Shown: piece by piece, positions 35,051 through 43,908 of the stretch
Numbering within the stretch: the stretch's first letter is position 1
How the letters are laid out: each line of letters opens with the position of its first letter
Source: Hymenobacter polaris
GTDB lineage: Bacteria > Bacteroidota > Bacteroidia > Cytophagales > Hymenobacteraceae
Assembly: GCF_012927305.1 (NCBI RefSeq)
Contig: NZ_JABBGH010000001.1
Location: forward strand, 620,001 to 684,000
Length of the DNA: 64,000 nt
Direction: 5' to 3'
The notes under the pieces: model-generated
Told to the model about the DNA's origin: nothing
Seen by the model: only the letters and a program-made list of their open reading frames with translations
The model's database searches: none
Program-made: the position numbers and the translations under genes

Positions 35051-36514
35051 ATGCGCCTTTTTCTTCGCCTGCTGGCCCTAGGGGTCGTGCTACTGCTGGT
35101 GGCCGTACTGGTAAACACGCTGCGCCTGCCCAACCGCCAACTGGGCGCGGTGCCGCCGGCGCCTACCCTGCGCCTGCCCGCCGACTCGGCCACCGCGCAC
35201 CTGGCGGGGGCGCTGCGCCTGGCTACCGTGTCGCGCACGCGCTACGCCGATACCGATACAGTACCCTTCGACCAGCTGGCGGCTTACCTCGCGCGCACCT
35301 TCCCTAGGGTGCACCAGCAGTTGAAGCTGCAAACCGTGAACCACTACGGGCGGCTCTATACCTGGGCCGGAACCGATGCCCGCTTGAAGCCGCTGCTGCT
35401 GCTGGCCCACCAGGACGTGGTGCCCGTGCTGCCCGGCACCGAGGGGCAGTGGGCGCGCCCGCCCTTTGCTGGGCAGCAGGCGGGCGGCTACCTCTACGGC
35501 CGCGGCACCCTCGACGATAAGATGAACCTGCTGGGGCAGCTCGAAGCCGTGGAGTACCTGCTGGGCACTGGCTACCAGCCCCGGCGCACGGTGCTGCTGG
35601 CCTACGGGCACGACGAGGAAACCCTGGGCCAGCGCGGGGCCGGCTCCCTGGCTGCGCTCATCCGGCAGCGCTACCCGGCCCTGGAAATGGTGCTCGACGA
35701 GGGCGGCACCATCAAAACCGATGGTGTGGCGGGTTTGGCGCAGCCCGTGGCGCTGGTGGGCATCAGCGAGAAGGGCTATCTGAGCCTGGTGCTGTCGGCC
35801 ACCGGGCAGGGCGGGCACTCGTCCATGCCGCCCGCGCTCACCAGCGTTGGGCGGGTGGCGGCGGCCGTGGCCCGGCTGGAAGCCGCGCCGTTTCCGGCCC
35901 GCCTGGATGGCGGCATTGGCAGCACGCTTGACTACCTGGCGCCGGCCGTGCCCGTTGGCCGGCGGCTGGTGTTTGCCAACCAGTGGCTGTTTGGGCCGCT
36001 CATCAAGCGCCAGTTGGCCGGGGCGCTTTCCTCCAACGCGGCCATTCGCACCACTACCGCGCCCACCATCATGGCGGGCGGCGATAAGGACAACGTGCTG
36101 CCCATTGATGCTTCGGCCACCGTCAACTTCCGCCTGCTGCCCGGCGACTCGGTGGCGGCGGTGGTGCGCCGGGTGCGGCAGCTTATTCAAGACCCTTTGG
36201 TGCAGGTGCGCCCCCTAGGACCGGGGCGCGAGGCCGCGCCCGTGTCGCGCACCGACAACGCCGCCTTTGCCACCTTGCAGCGCACCATTGGCAGCGTGTT
36301 TCCGAGGGCGCTGGTGGCGCCCTACACGGTGCTGGGCGCCACCGATGCCCGCACCTACGCCCCGCTGTGCCCGCAGGCTACCTACCGCTTCGCGCCGGTA
36401 TTAGTTGACCAGGCGGCCATCGAGAGCATCCACGGCACCAACGAGCGCCTCGGGGTGGCCGATTACCAGCAGGCCATCCGCTTCTACGCCGCGCTTATTC
36501 AAAACATGCAGTAA
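35051..36514 (+). CDS. M20-family metallopeptidase (PM20D1-like)
   Basis: A 487-aa protein. An N-terminal hydrophobic segment (residues 1 to about 22) suggests membrane anchoring or export. The two-zinc site motifs are LLLLAHQDVVPVLPG (His), YGRGTLDDKMNLLGQ (Asp), GHDEETLGQRGAG (Glu pair) and the dimerisation-domain start GQGGHSSMPP. The length and insert pattern match the carboxypeptidase S/PM20D1 branch, which cleaves or forms N-acyl amino acids. It starts 28 bp after the ABM gene. The substrate is unknown. Confidence 0.9.
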   Translation: MRLFLRLLALGVVLLLVAVLVNTLRLPNRQLGAVPPAPTLRLPADSATAHLAGALRLATVSRTRYADTDTVPFDQLAAYLARTFPRVHQQLKLQTVNHYGRLYTWAGTDARLKPLLLLAHQDVVPVLPGTEGQWARPPFAGQQAGGYLYGRGTLDDKMNLLGQLEAVEYLLGTGYQPRRTVLLAYGHDEETLGQRGAGSLAALIRQRYPALEMVLDEGGTIKTDGVAGLAQPVALVGISEKGYLSLVLSATGQGGHSSMPPALTSVGRVAAAVARLEAAPFPARLDGGIGSTLDYLAPAVPVGRRLVFANQWLFGPLIKRQLAGALSSNAAIRTTTAPTIMAGGDKDNVLPIDASATVNFRLLPGDSVAAVVRRVRQLIQDPLVQVRPLGPGREAAPVSRTDNAAFATLQRTIGSVFPRALVAPYTVLGATDARTYAPLCPQATYRFAPVLVDQAAIESIHGTNERLGVADYQQAIRFYAALIQNMQ

Positions 36515-36668
36515 CTGGCTGATTCTGGGAATGCTATAGACTACGTGCCAGGAAGTTTCCGCTGAGGTACGCAGTGGTAAACCGCCGAGGTACGCTGAGT
36601 TCAATGAGTTTGGAGGAGTAGTTCATTAAGCACATCCAGGGGGCGCCGCCCCTAGGGCCCAAAACAAA

Positions 36669-36720
36669 CCGCGTAGCCAGCCGCTTTAGCGGCGTATCCG
36701 CGTAATCCGTTAAATCTGCG
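36669..36720. repeat. Solo arm of the AACGGATT element ending at a start codon
   Basis: The sequence CGCGTAGCCAGCCGC...GCGTATCCGCG followed by TAATCCGTTAAATCTGCG matches the right arm of the 8.6-8.85 kb element with a few differences. It ends directly at the ATG of the ankyrin gene, as the other copy ends at the miaE start. No left arm is found. Confidence 0.75.
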
Positions 36721-37215
36721 ATGTCTTTCACTTCCTCCCAGCCCAACGACCTGCTGTACGATGCCGCCCGCCGCGGCGACGTCGCCGAAATCAACCACCT
36801 CCTAGCCCAGGGCGCCGACCTGAACGCCCAGAACGGCAAGGGCCACTCGGCCCTCATCCTGGCCACCTACGACGACCACCTGCCCGCCGCCGAGGCGCTT
36901 ATCGACGCCGGCGCCGACCTTAACCTGCAGGATGCCAGCGGCAACTCGGCCCTGATGGGGGTTTGCTTCAAGGGCTACGCTGCTATTGCCCGCCTGCTCA
37001 TCGCGCGCGGTGCCGACCTCAACCTCACTAACGGCAACGGCGGCACCGCCCTCATGTTTGCCACCCTCTTCGGCCGCAACGAGCTGGTTAAAATCCTGCT
37101 CGAAGCCGGCGCCGACGCCACCCTGCGCGATGCGCGTGGCCTCACGGCCCTGCACCTGGCCGGCCAGCAAGGCAACGAGGAAGCCTGGCAGCTGCTGGGC
37201 GGGAAGGAAGAATAA
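36721..37215 (+). CDS. Ankyrin-repeat protein
   Basis: A 164-aa protein made of about five ankyrin repeats (from about residue 8: LLYDAARRGDVAEINHLLAQGADLN, shown in part by its start and end; then GHSALILATYDDH, GNSALMGVCFKGY, GGTALMFATLFGR and GLTALHLAGQQGN). It binds other proteins, with no catalytic domain. It is cytoplasmic. The ATG is set by the repeat element that ends at 36720. Partner unknown. Confidence 0.92.
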   Translation: MSFTSSQPNDLLYDAARRGDVAEINHLLAQGADLNAQNGKGHSALILATYDDHLPAAEALIDAGADLNLQDASGNSALMGVCFKGYAAIARLLIARGADLNLTNGNGGTALMFATLFGRNELVKILLEAGADATLRDARGLTALHLAGQQGNEEAWQLLGGKEE

Positions 37216-37400
37216 TGTAGAAATGTGAAGATGTAGAAAATGTAGAAGTGTGGGGGATATGGAAAAGGCGGTCATGCTGAGCTTGCCGAAGCATCTCTAC
37301 TGAACAACCCCTAGGGGCGCGGGAGAGATGCTTCGACAAGCTCAGCATGACCGCCTTTTCCACATTCCCTACATTTTTACATCTCCCACATTTCTACATT
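37215..37400. repeat. Long composite palindrome, copy 2 of the GTCATGCT family
   Basis: Inner arms 37261-37298 and 37324-37361 pair over 38 bp with one mismatch and carry GTCATGCTGAGCTTG. The loop has CCCCTAGGGGCG. Outer arms (about 37215-37259 and 37362-37400) consist of ATGTAGAAATGTG/CACATTTCTACAT words and pair imperfectly. The outer arms are thus built of short near-tandem words, also seen at 43.9 kb. It fills the gap between the ankyrin and convergent DUF4159 genes. Confidence 0.85.
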
Positions 37401-37407
37401 AAAAGAA

Positions 37408-38079
37408 TTAGTCTTGCGTGAGGGCGTAGGCCACTAGGTTGGCGCCCATTTTCAGGGCGGCTTCGTGGATGGCGGGGGTGTCTTCGGGATAGGTGCCCAC
37501 GTCTTCCCAGCCGTTGCCCAGGTCGCACTCGTAGGTGTAGAAGCACACCAGCCGGCCCTTGTAGAGCAGGCCGAAGCCCTGGGGGCGCTTGCCATCGTGC
37601 TCGTGTACCTTGGGCAAACCCTTCGGAAACTGGTACTTCTCGTGGTAGATGGGGTGCGAGTAGGGCAGCTCCACAAACTCCAGCTCGGGAAATACCTTTT
37701 TCATTTCGGGCCGGATAAACTTGTCGAGCCCGTAGTTATCGTCGATGTGCAGAAAGCCGCCGCCCGTGAGGTAGCGCCGCAGGTTCTGCGCCTCGGCCGC
37801 CGTGAAGTTCACGTTGCCGTGGCCCGTCATGTGCACGAAAGGGTAGGTCAGCAGCTCGGGCGAGTCCAGCTCCACGGTGGCCTCGTCGGGCGCCAGGTTG
37901 GTGTGCAGCGCCGCGTTGCAGAAGCTGATGAGGTTGGGCAGGCTGGTTTTGTTGGCGTACCAGTCGCCCCCGCCGCCGTAGTGCAGCTTGGCCAGCTGGT
38001 TGCTGGGCGCGGCGGCCCTAGGGGGCGCAAAGGCGGTGAGAAGCAAGAGGGAAGCGGCGAGCAGAAAGGGACGAAGCAT
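37408..38079 (-). CDS. DUF4159 domain protein, exported
   Basis: A 223-aa protein with a signal peptide (MLRPFLLAASLLLLTAFA). The DUF4159 body contains AKLHYGGGGDWYANKTSLPNL (given to 20 residues), FVHMTGHGNVNFTAAE, GGGFLHIDDNYGLDKFI and HPIYHEKYQF. DUF4159 proteins have a class I glutamine amidotransferase-like fold, and no activity is known to me. The ATG at 38077-38079 is chosen because a longer frame has no homologous or signal-peptide-like N-terminus. It is convergent with the ankyrin gene. Confidence 0.87.
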   Translation of the reverse strand: MLRPFLLAASLLLLTAFAPPRAAAPSNQLAKLHYGGGGDWYANKTSLPNLISFCNAALHTNLAPDEATVELDSPELLTYPFVHMTGHGNVNFTAAEAQNLRRYLTGGGFLHIDDNYGLDKFIRPEMKKVFPELEFVELPYSHPIYHEKYQFPKGLPKVHEHDGKRPQGFGLLYKGRLVCFYTYECDLGNGWEDVGTYPEDTPAIHEAALKMGANLVAYALTQD

Positions 38080-38262
38080 GGTAGAAAGCCGGGTGGGGCG
38101 GCTGGTAACGCAAAGGAAGCGGTAGGGCGGAAAGTTTCGAGGGCCAGCCAACTGCTTTGGGGCCGCCACCATAGCTAGCGCCTACTGCGCAACTTTAACG
38201 CAGACATGGCCATCCTTGGTGCCCTCTGTCACTATCGCCAACCAGTCCTAGCAACACCACCA

Positions 38263-39423
38263 ATGACGCACCACTATCTATTCTTCTTGTTTTTTTTAGT
38301 GCCAGCGCTGGTTTTTGGGCAGAAGCCGCGGGCCCGGGATATTGGCATTCCGTTCACCGGCACACCGGGTAAATTCAATGCCATCACCGACGTGCGCGGC
38401 GTAGAAGTTGGCTATAGCACCATCATTTCGGGGCAGGGGAAGAATGTCAGGGGCAAGGGCCCAATCAGGACGGGCGTAACGGCCATTTTGCCCCGGGGCA
38501 AGCACAACAATCCGGTTTATGCCAATTGGTACGCCCTAAATGGCAACGGCGAAATGACGGGTACTACTTGGATAACGGAATCGGGCTTTCTAGAAACGCC
38601 GATAATGCTGACCAATACCAACAGCGTGGGCGTGGTGCGCGATGCCGTAACGAAGTGGTTTGTGAAAACGGGCTGGCACAAAGACGATTTCTGGTTCGCC
38701 TACCCGGTGGTGGCTGAAACGTATGATGGTTTCTTGAATGACATTTACGGCTTCCACGTGAAGGAAAGCAATGCCTTTGAGGCCTTGAACACCGCCGCGA
38801 CGGGCTCCCTCAAAGAAGGCAACGTGGGCGGCGGTACAGGCATGCTGACGCTAGGCTTCAAGGGTGGCACGGGCACGGCCTCGCGGGTGGTGCAGGTCGG
38901 CGATTCTACCTATACCGTTGGCGTATTAGTGCAATCAAATTTCGGTAAGCGACGCAATTTCACCATTGCGGGCGTGCCCGTTGGCAAGGAATTGAAGGAT
39001 ACGCTGGAGTATAAATTCAACGCGGCGCCCTCTTACCGGCAGGAGGGCGACGGGTCGATTATTGTGGTAGTGGCCACGGATGCGCCTGTATTGCCGCACC
39101 AGCTAAAACGCATTGCCGCCCGGGTGCCCATTGGCATGGGCCTGGTGGGCGGACGCGGCGAAAATGGCTCGGGCGACATATTTATTGCCTTTTCCACGGC
39201 CAATCAAACGGCCTTTCAGCGCAAGGATTTTGTGAAGGTGGAGCAGTTGCCGAATGATTTAATCGACCCCCTGTTTGACGCGACCGTGCAGGCAGTAGAG
39301 GAAGCCATCATTAACGCAATGGTAGCGGCCGAAACGATGGAAGGTATCAACGGCAACACCGTGTACAAGCTGCCGCAGCAAGCAGTGCTGCGGATACTCC
39401 GGAAATACCAGCGAATAAAGTAG
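38263..39423 (+). CDS. P1-family peptidase (DmpA/BapA-like aminopeptidase)
   Basis: A 386-aa N-terminal-nucleophile hydrolase precursor with a signal peptide (residues 1-19, ending LVFGQ). The autocleavage site of the family is visible as EGDGSIIVVVATDAP, where Ser265 would become the N-terminal nucleophile of the small subunit. The oxyanion loop is EGNVGGGTGMLT. The family includes L-aminopeptidase/D-Ala-esterase and beta-peptidyl aminopeptidases. GC content is visibly lower than in neighbours, so it may be a later acquisition. The ATG at 38263 gives a proper signal peptide. Confidence 0.92.
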   Translation: MTHHYLFFLFFLVPALVFGQKPRARDIGIPFTGTPGKFNAITDVRGVEVGYSTIISGQGKNVRGKGPIRTGVTAILPRGKHNNPVYANWYALNGNGEMTGTTWITESGFLETPIMLTNTNSVGVVRDAVTKWFVKTGWHKDDFWFAYPVVAETYDGFLNDIYGFHVKESNAFEALNTAATGSLKEGNVGGGTGMLTLGFKGGTGTASRVVQVGDSTYTVGVLVQSNFGKRRNFTIAGVPVGKELKDTLEYKFNAAPSYRQEGDGSIIVVVATDAPVLPHQLKRIAARVPIGMGLVGGRGENGSGDIFIAFSTANQTAFQRKDFVKVEQLPNDLIDPLFDATVQAVEEAIINAMVAAETMEGINGNTVYKLPQQAVLRILRKYQRIK

Positions 39424-39521
39424 CGGGTAAGAACTAGTTGCGGGCAAAAGGCACGTTGCTGGAGACTGCTGGTAGGTTCACGTACTACATTCGGCCAGTA
39501 AAAACTATTTGCCCAAACTTT

Positions 39522-40946
39522 ATGCTCACCGGCCAAGACCTCATTGCCCTAGGCCTGCGCCCTGGCAAATACTTCAAAGACGCCCTCGCCCACATCAACG
39601 CCCACGGCCTGGCGGGCGAGGCGCTGGAAGCCTACGTGGCGCAGTTTCGGGCGCCCGCGCCGCTGCCCCTGCGCCCCGAGCCGCTGCCATTTCACGAAAA
39701 TATTCGGGCAGTCTCGGCCGTGGAACAGCAAAATGTGGAGCAGGTGCGGTTGTCGATGCAGCAACTCATGCGCGTGCCCACCGTGGTAGCCGGCGCCGTA
39801 ATGCCCGATGCCTGCCCGGCCGGGCCGGTGGGTACCATTCCGGTGGGCGGGGTGGTGGCGGCGCGCCAGGCCATTCACCCTGGTATGCACTCGGCCGATA
39901 TCTGCTGCTCGGTGATGCTCACCAACCTGGGTCGCCAAGACCCTAGGGCCGTGCTCGATGCGGCGCAGGCCATCACGCACTTCGGCCCCGGCGGGCGCCC
40001 GCCCGAGCGGCAGTTTGCCCTGCCGGCCGATTTGCGCGCCGAGCTGGCGGCCAACCCCTACCTCAACTCGGGGCGCGGCCTGCAGCTGGCGCAGGAGCAC
40101 CTGGGCACCCAGGGCGACGGCAACCACTTCTTGTACGTGGGCACCCAGGCCAGCACCGGCGACACAGTGCTGGTGACGCACCACGGCTCGCGCGGGGTGG
40201 GGGCGCTGCTCTACAAAGCCGGGATGCAGTTGGCCGAGCGGTTTCGCCGCGAGCGCTCGCCCGACACAGCGCCCGCCAACGCCTGGATTCCGGCCGACAC
40301 GCCCGAGGGTGAGCAGTACTGGGCCGCCCTGCAAACCGTGCGCCGCTGGACCAAGCTCAACCACGAGGTGCTGCACGATGCTTTGGCCACGCGCCTAGGG
40401 GTGGCCGCGCCCACCGAGCGGTTTTGGAACGAACACAACTTCGTGTTTCGCGACGGCGACGTGTATTACCACGCCAAGGGCGCCACGCCCCTGGCCGCCC
40501 ACTTCCTGCCCGATGCCCGCGATGCCCGCCGCATTATTCCGCTCAACATGGCCCAGCCCATCCTCCTCGTGGAAGGCGAGGTGACGGGCAATAACCTGGG
40601 CTTTGCGCCCCACGGCGCCGGCCGCAACCTGAGCCGCACCCAGCACAAGCGCCAGCTCGGCCGCGTGACCGACGAGGCGCAGTACGCCCTCGAAACCCAG
40701 GGCATCGACGCCCGCTTCTTCTTCAACCGCATCGACACCTCGGAGCTGCCCAGCGCCTACAAAGACGCCGCCGAAGTGCGCCAGCAAATCGCGGAGTTCA
40801 AGCTGGCCCGCGTGGTCGATGAGATTCGCCCCTACGGCTGCCTCATGGCCGGCGACTGGGAGCACGACGCCCCCTGGAAAGCCAAGCGCCGGGCCAAGCT
40901 CGCCGCGCAAGAGCCCGGCGGCGAGGACCAATTCGTGACGACGTAA
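39522..40946 (+). CDS. RtcB-family RNA ligase-like protein
   Basis: A 474-aa protein of the RtcB family, GTP/Mn-dependent 3'-phosphate RNA ligases. The likely guanylylated His is His364 in FAPHGAGRNLSR. The metal-site motifs GDGNHFLYVG and VTHHGSRGVG are present. The first motif is ADICCSVML rather than the canonical DIGCGM, and GTIPVGG replaces GFPIGG. The protein is thus a divergent, RtcB2-like branch whose target is unknown. No archease or RtcR gene lies nearby. The ATG at 39522 begins the conserved part. Confidence 0.87.
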   Translation: MLTGQDLIALGLRPGKYFKDALAHINAHGLAGEALEAYVAQFRAPAPLPLRPEPLPFHENIRAVSAVEQQNVEQVRLSMQQLMRVPTVVAGAVMPDACPAGPVGTIPVGGVVAARQAIHPGMHSADICCSVMLTNLGRQDPRAVLDAAQAITHFGPGGRPPERQFALPADLRAELAANPYLNSGRGLQLAQEHLGTQGDGNHFLYVGTQASTGDTVLVTHHGSRGVGALLYKAGMQLAERFRRERSPDTAPANAWIPADTPEGEQYWAALQTVRRWTKLNHEVLHDALATRLGVAAPTERFWNEHNFVFRDGDVYYHAKGATPLAAHFLPDARDARRIIPLNMAQPILLVEGEVTGNNLGFAPHGAGRNLSRTQHKRQLGRVTDEAQYALETQGIDARFFFNRIDTSELPSAYKDAAEVRQQIAEFKLARVVDEIRPYGCLMAGDWEHDAPWKAKRRAKLAAQEPGGEDQFVTT

Positions 40947-40961
40947 ATGATTATATTAGAA

Positions 40962-41060
40962 CGTCATGCTGAGCTTGCCGAAGCATCTCTACCGCAGCAG
41001 TAATTCTGACGTCAGGAGTTAGTTACGCGGTAGAGATGCTTCGGCAAGCTCAGCATGACG
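40962..41060. repeat. Hairpin repeat, copy 3 of the GTCATGCT family
   Basis: Perfect 34-bp arms at 40962-40995 and 41027-41060, with CGTCATGCTGAGCTTGCCGA as the tip word. The loop differs from copies 1 and 2 and lacks CCTAGG. The right arm contains the stop codon of rsmE (41050-41052) and its last two sense codons. Confidence 0.92.
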
Positions 41061-41775
41061 GGCTTGTTTTCTGCTCAACCACCACCTGGGCCGTGAACAC
41101 GGCCGCCAGTGCCGCCGTTTCCGTCCGTAGCCTAGAAGACCCTAGGGTGACTGGGCGCACCCCGAGGCCTAGCGCCACCGCGATTTCGGCGGGCGAGAAG
41201 TCGCCCTCGGGGCCGATGAGCACGCAGGCGCGGGGAGCGGCGCCAATAATCTGGGCTAGGGGCAGGCGCTCGCCCGCGTCGAGGTGGGCGATGAACGTGG
41301 TGGCCGGGTCGAGGGTGGGCAGAAGTTTATCGTAGTCTACCAGCTCGTCGAGCTGCGGTAGCCACGCCTGACCGCTTTGCTTGAGGGCGCTGACGGCGAT
41401 TTTCTCCAGCCGCTCCAGCTTCAGCTCGCGCCGCTCGGAGCGGGCGCAGCGCACGAAGCTAAGGCGCTCGATGCCCACCTCCACGGCTTTTTCGACGAGC
41501 CACTCCAGGCGGTCGAGATTTTTGGTGGGGCCTAGGGCCACGTGCAGGTAAAAGGGCCGGCGCGGCACCAGCTGGCGGTTTTGCAACTGCACTACGCAGC
41601 GCTTGGGGTTAGCCTCGGCAATGGTGGCCTGGGCCAGCGTGCCGCGGCCATCGACCAGCAGCACGGGGGCGCCGGCACCCAGGCGCAGCACCCGCACGGC
41701 GTGCTTGCTTTCCTCTTCCGAAAGCTGATAGGTGGGCTGGGTAGGAGTGAGGTCGGGGGCAAAGCAGGTGAGCAT
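41050..41775 (-). CDS. rsmE: RsmE, 16S rRNA m3U1498 methyltransferase
   Basis: A 241-aa SPOUT methyltransferase that modifies U1498 of 16S rRNA. The N-terminal PUA-like domain contains ESKHAVRVLRLGAG. The C-terminal trefoil-knot SAM site is VLIGPEGDFSPAE and VTLGSSRLRTETAALAA. The ATG at 41773-41775 fits the family start MLTCFAPDL. The last residues (SPSC) and the stop codon are encoded in the end of a hairpin repeat, so the repeat has set the C-terminus. Confidence 0.95.
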   Translation of the reverse strand: MLTCFAPDLTPTQPTYQLSEEESKHAVRVLRLGAGAPVLLVDGRGTLAQATIAEANPKRCVVQLQNRQLVPRRPFYLHVALGPTKNLDRLEWLVEKAVEVGIERLSFVRCARSERRELKLERLEKIAVSALKQSGQAWLPQLDELVDYDKLLPTLDPATTFIAHLDAGERLPLAQIIGAAPRACVLIGPEGDFSPAEIAVALGLGVRPVTLGSSRLRTETAALAAVFTAQVVVEQKTSPSC

Positions 41776-42110
41776 AACGATTTCAGGAATTTTTTTAAGT
41801 AAGCCACGCAACCGTTGCGGGCCCCCGGCCATCAGGGCTATACGGGCCCCGCGTGGGCCCACGGACAGCCCGGCCGGGGGCTGGGATAGAGCCGCTAGGT
41901 AAGCGCGCCATTTATTTTTTACGGCTGAGCTAACTATTTTTTATTGAAGCTCAGCAGTATAACAAATAAATAAAGGGGTAATAGGTAAAAAATAAGCTTT
42001 TTAAGGACAAAATAAAGCTCAGGTTATTGGAACTATGGCGCAGCTTAGATAAGTTTGTATCGCGGGTGGCACTGTTGTGCTTTTCGTCTCACTTTCATCC
42101 TAACCAAGCT
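41776..42110. promoter_or_regulatory. Gap with a good Bacteroidota promoter (42027-42057)
   Basis: TTG at 42027-42029, a 20-bp spacer and TAAGTTTG at 42050-42057 match the TTG/TAnnTTTG consensus very well. The leader to the ATG at 42111 would be about 50 bp. From 41900 to 42020 the gap is AT-rich without a gene. Confidence 0.75.
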
Positions 42111-42467
42111 ATGACACTCAAACCCCTGTTGCTCGTTGCCGGCCTGCTGGCGGCCACCGCCCCTAGCTTTGCCCAAACCACCCCCGCCGCCGTTGCCGCC
42201 GCAACGCAAACCCGCGAAATGGCCGAGCGCCTCAAGCTCAACGAGGCCCAGTACATCCGCCTGCTGCGCGTGAACCGCACCCGGCTGGACCGCCAGCAAG
42301 AGATCGAGTTGGCCAACAAAACCAACCCCGCGCGCCGCTCCACCCTGCTGGCCGAGTTGCAGGGCCAGTACGAGCAGGAGTGCAGCCGCATTCTGTCGCC
42401 CAGCCAGCTCAGCCAGCTGCAGCAAGATGGCAGCCTGCCCACGGGCGTGGCCAACGGCAACGGCTAA
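42111..42467 (+). CDS. Small exported helical protein
   Basis: A 118-aa protein with a signal peptide (residues 1-21, ending APSFAQ). The mature part is a charged helical hairpin (EMAERLKLNEAQYIRLLRVN and ECSRILSPSQLSQLQQ), similar in layout to Spy/CpxP-like periplasmic proteins with their LTxxQ-like motifs. A chaperone or stress role is possible but not shown. A strong promoter lies upstream and a terminator follows. Confidence 0.75.
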   Translation: MTLKPLLLVAGLLAATAPSFAQTTPAAVAAATQTREMAERLKLNEAQYIRLLRVNRTRLDRQQEIELANKTNPARRSTLLAELQGQYEQECSRILSPSQLSQLQQDGSLPTGVANGNG

Positions 42468-42494
42468 GCAGCCCAAGCAGCCAAGGCTTTACTG

Positions 42495-42526
42495 AAGCGC
42501 CGGCCCCCTAGGGCCGGCGCTTTTTT
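42495..42526 (+). terminator. Terminator after the small helical protein gene
   Basis: AAGCGCCGGCC (42495-42505) pairs with GGCCGGCGCTT (42512-42522), followed by a T-run. The loop contains CCCTAG. It abuts the stop codon of the convergent lipoprotein gene. Confidence 0.9.
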
Positions 42527-42527
42527 G

Positions 42528-42947
42528 CTAGGGGGCCGGGGCGGGCAGCGGCTCGGCCTGCACCTCCGTCACGGTGCCCAAGGGGCCGAAGCGCAGCCGC
42601 AGGCGCGGCGCGGCCGAGCGCGGGTGGCGCGGGCCGCACTGGGCGCCCGGCAGCAGGTAGTAGCTGTATACCTTTTCGGTTTGGGCCAGCAGCTCCTCCT
42701 CGTCGGGGTGGCCGAGCAGGGCGGTCACGTCGTCGGCGCGGGCGTCGTAGAGGCGGGCGCGGGCGGCCAGTAGCGGCGGCAGCAGGGCGGCGCGGCGCCC
42801 CAGGCAGGCGTAGGGGTCGGCGCGCCAGGCGGCGGCCGCAAAGCCGGGCACGTTGGGCAGGGCGTGACCGCAGCCCGCCAGCAGCAGGCCCGCCAGCAGC
42901 GGCGCGGCCAGCCGGGAGGCGCGGTGCGGAGAAATTCGAAAAAACAT
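42528..42947 (-). CDS. Lipoprotein of unknown function
   Basis: A 139-aa protein with an N-terminal lipobox LLLAGC (Cys26), so a lipoprotein. The mature part has the pattern DDVTALLGHPDEEELLAQTEKVYSYYL (given in part) and a short beta-rich C-terminus, reminiscent of SmpA/OmlA-like small lipoproteins. No domain is recognised with certainty. It is convergent with the helical-protein gene. Confidence 0.68.
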   Translation of the reverse strand: MFFRISPHRASRLAAPLLAGLLLAGCGHALPNVPGFAAAAWRADPYACLGRRAALLPPLLAARARLYDARADDVTALLGHPDEEELLAQTEKVYSYYLLPGAQCGPRHPRSAAPRLRLRFGPLGTVTEVQAEPLPAPAP

Positions 42948-43091
42948 ACGGTAGGGAGAAGCGCAGAAACTGGTTGCGGGCGCGAAGCTAGGGCCCGCCG
43001 CGGCGGCGCGATAACCTGCGGCACGGCGCTGCGTTTAGATTGCGGCTACGCGCCCGCCGCCTAGGCCTCTTCACTCACTCTTGCTACCCCC

Positions 43092-43907
43092 ATGCGCCTC
43101 AACACCCAAACTATTATTGGCATCATCATCGCGTTGGTAACGCTGATTGGCTACTTTTTCAATACCTCGACCAACCCCGTGACCGGCGAGAAGCAGCACG
43201 TGAACATGAGCGCCGAGCAGGAAATAGCCCTGGGGGTGCAGGCCGCCCCCGCCATGGAGCAGCAGTACGGCGGCGAAAGCACCGACGCCCGCGCCACGGC
43301 CGCCGTGCAGCAGGTGGGCCAACAAATTGTGCGCGCCAACGGCCTCGACCAGAAAACGAAGTACCAATTCAACTTCCATCTGCTGGCCGACGACCAGACC
43401 ATCAACGCCTTTGCGCTGCCCGGCGGGCAGGTGTTCATCACCAAGGGCCTGCTCGATAACCTCACCAGCGAGGGGCAGCTGGCCGGGGTGCTGGCCCACG
43501 AGATTGGCCACGTCATTGGCCGCCACTCGGCCGAGCAGGTGGCCCAAAGCCAGCTGACGCAGGGCCTGAGCGGGGCCGCCGCCATTGCCAGCTACGACCC
43601 CAATAACCCCGGCAGCAGCGTGGCCCGCGCCGCCGCCGCCGCCATGATTGCCAAGCTGGTGGGCCTGCGCTTTAGCCGCAACGACGAGCTGGAAGCCGAC
43701 AACTTCGCCGTGAAGTTTACCCCCGCCGCGGGCTACAATCCCGCCGCCATGCTGCAAGTGATGCAGATGCTGGGCCGCAAAGCCGGCAGCAGCAACCCGC
43801 CCGAGTTCCTGAGCACCCACCCTAGCCCCGGCAACCGCATTGAGGAGTTGCAGAAAGACATCCAGCAGGATTATCCCCAGGGCTTGCCCGGTGGGCTAAA
43901 GTCGTAA
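43092..43907 (+). CDS. M48-family metallopeptidase, membrane-anchored
   Basis: A 271-aa protein. An N-terminal TM or signal-anchor (residues 7-24, IIGIIIALVTLIGYFF) precedes the peptidase domain. The zinc site is HEIGH (about residues 137-141), with the third ligand Glu in NDELEADNFAV. FALPGGQVFITKGLLD is the M48 signature before the active site. The layout matches the BepA/LoiP-like periplasmic proteases that handle outer-membrane proteins. The length is normal. Confidence 0.92.
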   Translation: MRLNTQTIIGIIIALVTLIGYFFNTSTNPVTGEKQHVNMSAEQEIALGVQAAPAMEQQYGGESTDARATAAVQQVGQQIVRANGLDQKTKYQFNFHLLADDQTINAFALPGGQVFITKGLLDNLTSEGQLAGVLAHEIGHVIGRHSAEQVAQSQLTQGLSGAAAIASYDPNNPGSSVARAAAAAMIAKLVGLRFSRNDELEADNFAVKFTPAAGYNPAAMLQVMQMLGRKAGSSNPPEFLSTHPSPGNRIEELQKDIQQDYPQGLPGGLKS

Positions 43908-43908
43908 G

